Source: JAVEYA01 sp034003745
Lineage (GTDB): Bacteria > Bacillota > Peptococcia > DRI-13 > PHAD01
NCBI GenBank assembly: GCA_034003745.1
Contig: JAVEYA010000033.1
Location: 1-21,807, forward strand
DNA: 21,807 nt
Reading direction: 5' to 3'
Positions within the stretch are counted from its first letter, which is position 1. Each line of letters starts with the position of its first letter. Below are positions 7,289-12,791 of this stretch, one piece after another. A program made the translations under genes and the position numbers. A model generated the notes under the pieces. The model was not told the DNA's origin, did no database searches, and saw nothing but the letters and a program-made list of their open reading frames with translations.

Positions 7289-7891
7289 ATGAGAGGCTTC
7301 CGGAATAGAATTATCCAACACCTGCAAGGCAGCTGGTGGGTTTATATCATATTGGGGCTTTGCTTCATCGCCGGTATCGTCTTCGGCTCCCTGGGCGTCA
7401 ATATTTTGGATGAGCAGCAGACGACCGCTCTGCGAGATTTTTTGGATGAAGGCTTTGCGCAATTTGACGGGGATATGAATTTCGTAACGACGACGCAGCA
7501 AGCTGTCAGCAAAAATCTTGTAAACTTAAGCAAGATTTTTTTGTTGGGGCTGACGGTAATCGGCTTCCCGTTGATTTTAATGATTATTTTTACACGCGGC
7601 TTTGTATTGGGATTTACCGTAGTTTTTTTAATTCAGCAAAAAGGACTTTGGGGCGCCCTGATTGCGCTCTTAGCTATTTTTCCGCCTAATTTGCTTTCCT
7701 TGCCGGCCTATATTCTGGCTGCAGCGGCGGCCATCAATTTTTCGCTTTTTTTAATCAGAGCGAAAAATACTTCTTTAGCCAATTATGCTTTGAGCTATTT
7801 ATTCCTGATGATTATGCTGGGCTTCTTAATGTTGGCAGCTGCGCTGATCGAAGGCTATCTCTCCCCCTTCTTTATCCAGCTTTTGAGTTAA
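7289..7891 (+). CDS. spoIIM: Stage II sporulation protein M
   Basis: A 200-residue membrane protein of the SpoIIM/DUF95 family, part of the SpoIID-SpoIIM-SpoIIP machine that thins septal peptidoglycan and drives engulfment of the forespore. After a short basic N-terminus, about five hydrophobic segments are visible (roughly 18-38, 80-100, 103-125, 128-152 and 165-192). The family's FTRGFVLGFTVVFL stretch is at about 100-113 and FPPNLLSLPAY at about 128-138. Length is close to the B. subtilis protein. The start ATG has GGGGAGGG 5-6 bases upstream. It stands behind a SigE-type promoter and is followed by the 7950 gene, with which it probably shares a transcript that ends at 8334. Confidence 0.93.
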   Translation: MRGFRNRIIQHLQGSWWVYIILGLCFIAGIVFGSLGVNILDEQQTTALRDFLDEGFAQFDGDMNFVTTTQQAVSKNLVNLSKIFLLGLTVIGFPLILMIIFTRGFVLGFTVVFLIQQKGLWGALIALLAIFPPNLLSLPAYILAAAAAINFSLFLIRAKNTSLANYALSYLFLMIMLGFLMLAAALIEGYLSPFFIQLLS

Positions 7892-7894
7892 TAG

Positions 7895-7948
7895 TTTTGC
7901 CCTCCCGGAAGAATAATATATTTGAGTCAATAAAAAGGGAGGGTAAAA
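7895..7948 (+). promoter_or_regulatory. 12-bp stem covering the ribosome binding site of the 7950 gene
   Basis: TTTTGCCCTCCC (7895-7906) is complementary to GGGAGGGTAAAA (7937-7948) with a single G-U pair, around a 30-nt A/T-rich loop. The second arm contains the whole ribosome binding site of the next ORF. No U-tract follows, so it is not a terminator. Ribosomes finishing spoIIM at 7891 stop just before the first arm. Confidence 0.45.
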
Positions 7949-7949
7949 T

Positions 7950-8297
7950 ATGGCCAAAGACAAGCAGGAACGGTCGGGAAAAGCTTCCTATAATGCCTTT
8001 GTTCCGGAGGGAATGGGCTCGGCCCACGCGATCTCAATAGATAAAAAGAGTTCCGATAAACATGAAGATAAAGGAAAAAAACATGACGCCAAAGGTCCGC
8101 CCTGGGGAGCGGAACAAAGCATGCGGAGCGCCTGTGAGGAAGCCGGCGTAAACTATGATCATTTTATTAATGCCATTCATAAAGGCTCCGACTGGGAAAT
8201 CGCGCAGGAGCTGAAGGTGCAGCCGCTAACGGCTAAGTCCCTGAAGGAACGGTTTTATAAAATGGAGTCGACGAACGGCAATGTCGGACAAGACTAA
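7950..8297 (+). CDS. Small hydrophilic protein with a possible C-terminal helix-turn-helix
   Basis: I do not recognise this 115-residue protein. The first half is very polar and Lys/Asp/His rich (DKHEDKGKKHDAKG at about 36-49) and probably disordered. The second half (about 58-104) is helical. HKGSDWEIAQELKV (about 77-90) followed by LTAKSLKERFYK has the spacing of a helix-turn-helix of the sigma-4/LuxR type, so DNA binding is possible but unproven. It follows spoIIM by 58 bases, has a strong GGGAGGG ribosome binding site that can be sequestered in a stem, and is closed by a terminator. In B. subtilis the fur gene sits at this place, but there is no sequence relation to Fur. Confidence 0.7.
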   Translation: MAKDKQERSGKASYNAFVPEGMGSAHAISIDKKSSDKHEDKGKKHDAKGPPWGAEQSMRSACEEAGVNYDHFINAIHKGSDWEIAQELKVQPLTAKSLKERFYKMESTNGNVGQD

Positions 8298-8304
8298 ATT
8301 AACG

Positions 8305-8334
8305 AAAGATGGATACATAGCGTATCCATCTTTT
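8305..8334 (+). terminator. Intrinsic terminator closing the spoIIM transcript
   Basis: AAAGATGGATAC (8305-8316) and GTATCCATCTTT (8322-8333) form a perfect 12-bp stem with a 5-nt loop, followed by a short T-rich stretch. It lies between converging genes and may also work for the ferredoxin gene from the other strand, although the T-run there is weaker. Confidence 0.85.
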
Positions 8335-8348
8335 GTATATAAGTAAAC

Positions 8349-8609
8349 TTATTCCTTCTCTTTCGCCTTCCTGTCTACCCTTAATGCCGTATCCGGACAT
8401 ACTTGTTCGCAGATGCCGCAGACGATACAGCCCTCCATACGCACCTGGACCGACGGCGTGCCCATGAAGCCGAGCTGTTCCGACCATTCGATAACTTTCA
8501 CCGGGCATTTTTCGATACAAAGCCCGCAGCCTTTGCATAAGTCCGGAAAAACCGTCCAATAACCGCGCTTGTTATCCGATGTTTTTCCCTTCCATTCGGG
8601 TATGGCCAA
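8349..8609 (-). CDS. 2[4Fe-4S] ferredoxin-type protein
   Basis: An 86-residue electron carrier with two complete cluster-binding motifs, CKGCGLCIEKCP (Cys about 25, 28, 31, 35) and CIVCGICEQVCP (Cys about 61, 64, 67, 71). The spacing is that of the delta-type ferredoxins or subunits that serve 2-oxoacid:ferredoxin oxidoreductases, with an insert of about 25 residues between clusters. No oxidoreductase genes are next to it, so the partner is unknown. I place the start at TTG 8609 because GAGGTGG lies 5 bases upstream. An in-frame ATG at 8636 has no ribosome binding site and would put GAGGTGG inside the gene. It is one of the few minus-strand genes here and interrupts the conserved spoIIM-xerD spacing. 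Confidence 0.88.
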   Translation of the reverse strand: MAIPEWKGKTSDNKRGYWTVFPDLCKGCGLCIEKCPVKVIEWSEQLGFMGTPSVQVRMEGCIVCGICEQVCPDTALRVDRKAKEKE

Positions 8610-8740
8610 ATAAACCACCTCATTCCTAATATCCATTTGTTTATAGAATGGCTGAATTTGAAAAAATTAATACAAAACAGCTTGATTGCTAATTCTAAGG
8701 ATTTTTCATCAAACATATATCTTTAGGAGAGGGAGGGAGA

Positions 8741-8938
8741 ATGATGTATATAATTACGATTACCAAATGGAAGAGAAAACTGGTCGCGCTTATCGTCGCT
8801 ATCGCTGTGGTGATTACGCTGGGCTGGGGGATCAGTACGTTGGTAGGCTCAGAGGAATCCACTGTCAGCGCGCCGGCGGATTCTGACCTGCAAGAGGATG
8901 TCTTAAGCCAGCCGGTTAAGGTACAGGCTCAGCCATAG
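8741..8938 (+). CDS. Small single-pass membrane protein, C-terminus probably cut by a palindromic insertion
   Basis: A 65-residue ORF with a Lys/Arg-rich N-terminus, one membrane segment (about 15-36) and an acidic Ser/Ala/Asp/Gln tail. The ribosome binding site GGGAGGGAG is strong; ATG ATG leaves the first codon ambiguous by one residue. The ORF ends inside a palindromic stretch. If the 61 bases between two copies of CAGGC (8924-8928 and 8985-8989) are removed, the frame continues through an equally acidic and proline-rich tail to a TAA at 9063-9065, giving about 87 residues. This indicates that the present stop is new. The gene occupies the place of yqzK (a small membrane protein before xerD in B. 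subtilis), but I see no clear sequence match. Function is unknown. Confidence 0.65.
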   Translation: MMYIITITKWKRKLVALIVAIAVVITLGWGISTLVGSEESTVSAPADSDLQEDVLSQPVKVQAQP

Positions 8939-8989
8939 ACATCGCGGATGTCTAAAGCTGAGCCATTAAGACAGCAATGCTGTCCAGGC
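8929..8989. repeat. 61-bp palindromic insertion with CAGGC direct repeats
   Basis: The segment holds two hairpins. GGCTCAGC (8926-8933) pairs with GCTGAGCC (8957-8964), and inside it TAGACATC (8936-8943) pairs with GATGTCTA (8947-8954). GACAGC (8970-8975) then pairs with GCTGTC (8979-8984). Identical CAGGC pentamers at 8924-8928 and 8985-8989 look like a target-site duplication. The size and structure fit a small non-coding palindromic repeat of the MITE or REP type. No second copy was spotted in the window. Confidence 0.6.
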
Positions 8990-9065
8990 ATCACCTGCGA
9001 CGGAGGAGCCGGGAAATGTGGAAACTTTACCGGCCGAACCGGATAAGGCAGAGAAAGGCAAATAA
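8982..9065 (+). pseudogene. Detached C-terminal tail of the small membrane protein gene
   Basis: In the frame starting at 8982 the codons read VQASPATEEPGNVETLPAEP and continue to a TAA at 9063-9065. The acidic, Pro/Ala-rich composition continues that of the ORF ending at 8938. It is out of frame now and becomes continuous if the 61-bp repeat is taken out. There is no ribosome binding site of its own, so it is probably not translated. Confidence 0.5.
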
Positions 9066-9086
9066 ACATTCAAAGAGGAAAAGCGG

Positions 9087-9131
9087 CTCTTTTGTGGAAG
9101 ATATCAATTGGATTGCTGCTCCACAAAGGAG
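9087..9131 (+). promoter_or_regulatory. 12-bp stem overlapping the xerD ribosome binding site
   Basis: CTCTTTTGTGGA (9087-9098) pairs with TCCACAAAGGAG (9120-9131) with one G-U pair and a 21-nt loop. The second arm includes most of AAAGGAGGG, the ribosome binding site of xerD. Confidence 0.4.
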
Positions 9132-9140
9132 GGACCCGGC

Positions 9141-10028
9141 ATGGACGAGCTCTTGCAGGGATTTCTGGTTTATCTGCAAGTGGAAAAAGGATATTCCCCC
9201 AATACCCTCGCGTCTTACCAAAGCGACCTGCGCGACTTTTTTGGCGTGCTGGAATTAAAAAACAGTGAGGATATTGCCGCCGTGACCCGCGACAAGCTGG
9301 CCGCATACCTCTATCATCTGCGCAAAAAGAACAGCACGCCGGCGACGATTGCCCGCCGTATCGCCGCGCTGAAAACTTTCTTCAGATTCTTATGCCTGGA
9401 ACGTATTCTGCAAAAAGATCCCACGGAAACCCTGGAAACCCCCAAGCAGGTTAAGAAGCTGCCCCAGGTTCTCTCTGTGGAGGAAGTGGACATGCTTTTA
9501 AAGGAACCCCTGGTGGCCACGCCTTTTGCCTTGCGGGATAAAGCCATGCTGGAACTGTTATATGCCGCCGGGATGCGGGTTTCCGAGCTGGTCAATCTGG
9601 ATTTGTCCAAACTGGATTTAAATATGGGCTTTGTCCGTTGTATCGGCAAAGGCAATAAGGAAAGAATAATTCCGCTGGGAACGCATGCCGTTCACTGGAC
9701 GAAAGCCTATTTAAGCCGAGCCCGGACTGAACTTTGCGGGCCTCAGACGACCAATGCCGTTTTCTTAAATAATCGAGGAACTCGTTTAACGCGTCAGGGC
9801 TTTTGGAAGATTATCAAGAAGCACGCCCGGACGCGAGGGATTACCAAAGATATCACCCCGCATACGCTGCGGCATTCTTTTGCCACGCATCTGTTGGCGA
9901 ACGGAGCGGACCTGCGTTCGGTTCAGGAACTGCTGGGACATGCCGACGTGGCGACAACGCAGATTTATACGCATTTGACGAAAAGCAGGCTGAAGGAAGT
10001 GTACGAACATACACATCCCCGGGCCTGA
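9141..10028 (+). CDS. xerD: Site-specific tyrosine recombinase XerD
   Basis: A 295-residue tyrosine recombinase that, with XerC or alone, resolves chromosome dimers at dif. An N-terminal SAM-like core-binding domain (about 1-85, with GYSPNTLASYQSDL) precedes the catalytic domain. All active-site residues are present: Arg146 in AAGMRVSEL, Lys170 in GKGNKER, His241 and Arg244 in HTLRHSFATHLL, His267 in LLGHADVATT and Tyr276 in QIYTHL. Length is typical. I place the start at ATG 9141, which has AAAGGAGGG about 8 bases upstream; an in-frame ATG at 9108 has none. Its place before deoB and dacF is that of B. subtilis xerD (ripX). Confidence 0.95.
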   Translation: MDELLQGFLVYLQVEKGYSPNTLASYQSDLRDFFGVLELKNSEDIAAVTRDKLAAYLYHLRKKNSTPATIARRIAALKTFFRFLCLERILQKDPTETLETPKQVKKLPQVLSVEEVDMLLKEPLVATPFALRDKAMLELLYAAGMRVSELVNLDLSKLDLNMGFVRCIGKGNKERIIPLGTHAVHWTKAYLSRARTELCGPQTTNAVFLNNRGTRLTRQGFWKIIKKHARTRGITKDITPHTLRHSFATHLLANGADLRSVQELLGHADVATTQIYTHLTKSRLKEVYEHTHPRA

Positions 10029-10063
10029 TATATATTCCGTACAGCTGATAAGGGGGGGCGAGA

Positions 10064-11245
10064 ATGCAGAAAGTGATGTTGGTGGTTCTGGACAGCGTAG
10101 GGGTCGGAGAACTGCAGGACGCCGCGGAATACGGCGATTATCACTGCAATACGCTGGGGCATATCGTAGATGAAGTACCGGAAATACAGCTGCCCAATCT
10201 GGCCAGATTAGGCCTGGGCATGATTGTGCTGAAAGAAGAGCTGCAGACGCCGGATGTTCTGACGGGCGCCTTTGGCCGTATGGCGGAGCAATCCAAAGGC
10301 AAAGACACAACGATGGGCCATTGGGAAATCGCCGGCTTGATTACGGAAAAGCCCATGCCGACTTTTCCGCAAGGGTTCCCCGCTGAGTTCATTACCGCCT
10401 TTGAAGAGCGTATCGGGCGTAAAACTTTAGGCAACAAGGTTGCCTCGGGTACGGTTATTTTGGAGGAATTGGGCGCGGAGCACGTGAAAACAGGGTATCC
10501 CATTGTCTATACTTCCGCCGACAGCGTCTTTCAGATAGCGGCGCATGAAGAAATTATTCCGTTAGAGGAGTTATACCGGATCTGCAAAACGGCCCGGGAA
10601 ATGCTGACCGGGCCCCTGGCGGTGGGGCGCGTTATTGCGCGGCCCTTTATCGGAGAACCCGGCAGTTTCAAAAGGACGGCCAACCGCCACGACTACTCGC
10701 TGGAGCCGCCCCAGCCGACCATTCTGGACGCTTTGTCTAAAAACGGCTATGAAGTCATCGGCGTGGGCAAGATCAGCGATATTTTCGCCGGACGCGGCTT
10801 GACTGCAAGCCTTCCGACTATAAGCAATGAAGACGGTTTTAAAAAGACGGTGGAAGCTTGGAAAATGCTGAAAAAGGGAGTGGTCTTCGTCAACCTGGTG
10901 GAATTCGATTCCGCCTTCGGGCACCGCAATGATCCCCAGGGGTATGCGGCGGCGCTGGAGCAATTCGATGCCTTTCTACCGGAATTATTGAATCTGCTTA
11001 CGGAGGATAGTCTCCTGATTATCACGGCCGACCATGGCAATGACCCGACCACGGCCTCAACCGACCACAGCAGGGAGTATGTGCCCTTATTGGTATACGG
11101 CCATGCTGTCAGGCCGGGAACGGACCTGGGCGAACGCCGGACCTTCGCGGATATTGCGGCAACCTTAAGCGAAATCTTTTCCGTTCCCTTTGCCGGACCG
11201 GGAGAGAGTTTTTGGTCTGAAATAAAAAAGGAGTTTAGAAGATGA
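10064..11245 (+). CDS. deoB: Phosphopentomutase
   Basis: A 393-residue enzyme of the alkaline phosphatase superfamily that interconverts (deoxy)ribose 1-phosphate and 5-phosphate in nucleoside salvage. The metal-binding VLDSVGVGELQDA is at about 8-20; the nucleophile motif KDTTMGHWE at about 80-88, with the conserved Thr after Asp; TSADSVFQIAAHEE near 150; and the metal-binding pairs TADHGNDPTT and TDHSREYVPLLVYG near the C-terminus. The cap domain lies between them. GGGGGGGCGAGA precedes the ATG. Its TGA overlaps the ATG of pdp by four bases, so the two are translationally coupled and act in sequence: pdp makes the sugar 1-phosphate that deoB isomerises. Confidence 0.96.
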   Translation: MQKVMLVVLDSVGVGELQDAAEYGDYHCNTLGHIVDEVPEIQLPNLARLGLGMIVLKEELQTPDVLTGAFGRMAEQSKGKDTTMGHWEIAGLITEKPMPTFPQGFPAEFITAFEERIGRKTLGNKVASGTVILEELGAEHVKTGYPIVYTSADSVFQIAAHEEIIPLEELYRICKTAREMLTGPLAVGRVIARPFIGEPGSFKRTANRHDYSLEPPQPTILDALSKNGYEVIGVGKISDIFAGRGLTASLPTISNEDGFKKTVEAWKMLKKGVVFVNLVEFDSAFGHRNDPQGYAAALEQFDAFLPELLNLLTEDSLLIITADHGNDPTTASTDHSREYVPLLVYGHAVRPGTDLGERRTFADIAATLSEIFSVPFAGPGESFWSEIKKEFRR

Positions 11246-12546
11246 GAGTTGCCGAGCTGATTGTTAAAAAAAGAGAGGGTCTGGCTTTAAATTCTCAGGA
11301 AATTGAATATTTGGTACACGGTTATACCCAAGGGGAGATACCGGATTATCAAATGAGCGCCCTGTTAATGGCGGTTTTCTTCCGCGGCATGACAGAAGAG
11401 GAAACAGCGGCGCTGACCTTAAGTATGGCCACATCAGGTGAGACCGCGGATTTATCCGCGCTGCCCGGTCTGGCCGTGGACAAGCACAGCACCGGAGGCG
11501 TCGCGGATACTACAACTCTGGCGCTGGCCCCCTGGGCAGCCTCCTGCGGCGTTACAGTCGCCAAGATGTCCGGACGTGGGCTGGGCCATACCGGGGGCAC
11601 GATCGATAAACTGGAGAGTATACCCGGCTTCAGAACTTCCCTGACGCAAGCCGAATTCATCAAGCAAGTCCGAGAGATAAATATTGCGGTGGCCGGGCAA
11701 AGCGGAAGCCTGGCGCCGGCCGATCAAAAACTTTACGCCCTGCGGGACGTCACCGGCACAGTGGAATCGATTCCGCTGATTGCTTCCAGCATCATGAGTA
11801 AGAAAATCGCCGCCGGCGCCGGGGCGATCGTGCTGGACGTCAAGACGGGCAGCGGCGCCTTTATGAAGAATCCGGAAGAAGCCCGCAAACTAGCCCGGGC
11901 TATGGTGGCGATCGGCAAGAATTCCGGCCGCCGGACCGTGGCGGTAGTCTCGGATATGAATGAGCCGCTGGGTTCAGCCATCGGCAATGCCCTGGAAGTG
12001 GAAGAGGCCATTCAGGTCCTGCGCGGGGAAACAAAGGGGCGGCTTTTGCAATTATGTCTGAGCCTGGGCGCGCAGATGCTTATTCTGGCCGGCAAGGCCG
12101 CCGATACAGTCCAGGCGGAAGCGCTGCTGCAGGATGCCCTGCATTCCGGCCGGGCGCTGCAAAAAATGGCTGAATTCATCAGCGCCCAGGGCGGTGACCC
12201 GGCGGTGCTGGAGAATACGGCCTTACTACCCCGGGCAGCTTTTAACCGGGAGATCACCGCTCCTTTTGACGGTTACTTCTTTATTAAAGACACCCAGGCC
12301 TTAGGGTATGCCGCTATGCTCCTGGGGGCGGGCCGGGAGAGGAAGGATTCCGTAATTGACCTGGCTGTCGGGCTGAAACTGGGAAAAAGAAACGGCGCCG
12401 CCGTTAAATCCGGCGAACCTCTCCTCACCGTCTATTATAACCGGGAGGAAAGGCTGCCGGAGGCCGTAAAGATACTGGAGCAGGCCATAGCCGTTGTACC
12501 GGTAAAGCCGGCGGATCATCCCCTGGTTTATGAAATTATTGCTTAA
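11242..12546 (+). CDS. pdp: Pyrimidine-nucleoside phosphorylase
   Basis: A 434-residue enzyme that splits uridine, thymidine or deoxyuridine with phosphate into base and (deoxy)ribose 1-phosphate. The family signature SGRGLGHTGGTIDKLE is at about 111-126, preceded by the phosphate-binding KHSTGGVADT (about 81-90). KTGSGAFM (about 201-208) and the C-terminal barrel-sandwich domain (starting near EITAPFDGYFF) complete the family architecture. Length equals that of Firmicute Pdp. It overlaps deoB by ATGA. In B. subtilis the gene at this spot is the purine-specific pupG, so this lineage has a different partner for deoB. The stop codon overlaps the stop codon of the small minus-strand gene. Confidence 0.95.
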   Translation: MRVAELIVKKREGLALNSQEIEYLVHGYTQGEIPDYQMSALLMAVFFRGMTEEETAALTLSMATSGETADLSALPGLAVDKHSTGGVADTTTLALAPWAASCGVTVAKMSGRGLGHTGGTIDKLESIPGFRTSLTQAEFIKQVREINIAVAGQSGSLAPADQKLYALRDVTGTVESIPLIASSIMSKKIAAGAGAIVLDVKTGSGAFMKNPEEARKLARAMVAIGKNSGRRTVAVVSDMNEPLGSAIGNALEVEEAIQVLRGETKGRLLQLCLSLGAQMLILAGKAADTVQAEALLQDALHSGRALQKMAEFISAQGGDPAVLENTALLPRAAFNREITAPFDGYFFIKDTQALGYAAMLLGAGRERKDSVIDLAVGLKLGKRNGAAVKSGEPLLTVYYNREERLPEAVKILEQAIAVVPVKPADHPLVYEIIA

Positions 12547-12674
12547 TGTTTTCTTTTCAGGCGTCTGCTGTCCACAAGCATTTTGATGACGGGCACCAGA
12601 ACAAAGCCCAGGACCAAATAAGCGGTACCGATAGCGACTAAAATAAATAAAATGTACGCAAACATTCTTTCCAT
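12543..12674 (-). CDS. 43-aa single-pass membrane peptide
   Basis: A short gene read on the minus strand: ATG at 12674, TAA at 12543-12545. The peptide starts MERMFAYILFILVAIG, has one continuous hydrophobic helix (about 5-31) and ends in a basic tail (DSRRLKRKH). The ribosome binding site AGGAGGTG, 5 bases upstream of the ATG, is the best on this side of the window. Its stop codon overlaps the stop of pdp, so the genes meet tail to tail, and it is divergent from dacF. The topology (short outside, basic inside) fits a regulatory or assembly peptide of a membrane complex, but I do not recognise the family. Coding potential is supported by the ribosome binding site and the clean helix. Confidence 0.65.
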   Translation of the reverse strand: MERMFAYILFILVAIGTAYLVLGFVLVPVIKMLVDSRRLKRKH

Positions 12675-12715
12675 AAAAACACCTCCTGATGTTAGTTTTT
12701 CCCTGATGGCGCTTC

Positions 12716-12736
12716 CTATGTAAAGTTATTACATAG
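12716..12736. promoter_or_regulatory. Perfect 8-bp inverted repeat, possible operator
   Basis: CTATGTAA (12716-12723), five bases, then TTACATAG (12729-12736). It lies between two divergent genes and covers the -35 element proposed for dacF, so a bound protein could affect both directions. No matching regulator is known to me. Confidence 0.4.
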
Positions 12737-12761
12737 TTGAGTGAATAGTGGGGGAAAAATA
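12731..12761 (+). promoter_or_regulatory. SigF-type (forespore) promoter for dacF
   Basis: ACATA (12731-12735) matches the -35 consensus GYWTA at 4 of 5. Exactly 16 bases follow, then GGGAAAAATA (12752-12761) matches the -10 consensus GGNRANANTW at every defined position. dacF is SigF-dependent in B. subtilis, so this is the expected class. RNA would start near 12768, leaving a short leader before the ribosome binding site. Confidence 0.65.
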
Positions 12762-12791
12762 AAGACAACATGTTTGGGAGGTGTTTTTGTT

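Larger units (their letters stand above)
12675..12788. promoter_or_regulatory. 12-bp inverted repeat joining the two divergent ribosome binding sites
   Basis: AAAAACACCTCC (12675-12686) is the exact reverse complement of GGAGGTGTTTTT (12777-12788). The first copy is the ribosome binding site region of the 43-aa gene on the minus strand; the second is that of dacF. RNA reading through from pdp could pair them and mask the dacF site; the SigF transcript would lack the first arm. Seven of the twelve bases are simply ribosome-binding-site consensus, so chance is possible. Confidence 0.35.

Noticed and set aside
6691..7290. 199-codon minus-strand frame opposite the ComB-like gene
   Set aside because: Antisense to a better gene and without ribosome binding site or domain-like sequence.
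8926..8984. The palindromic segment as a dif/Xer recombination site beside xerD
   Set aside because: A dif site has two short Xer-binding arms around a 6-bp centre, with A/T-rich sequence. This segment is a pair of separate GC-containing hairpins with a 5-bp direct repeat, and dif is normally not beside xerD.
8977..9258. 93-codon plus-strand frame spanning the repeat, the xerD leader and the xerD start
   Set aside because: Out of frame with xerD, starts inside the palindromic repeat, and has no ribosome binding site.
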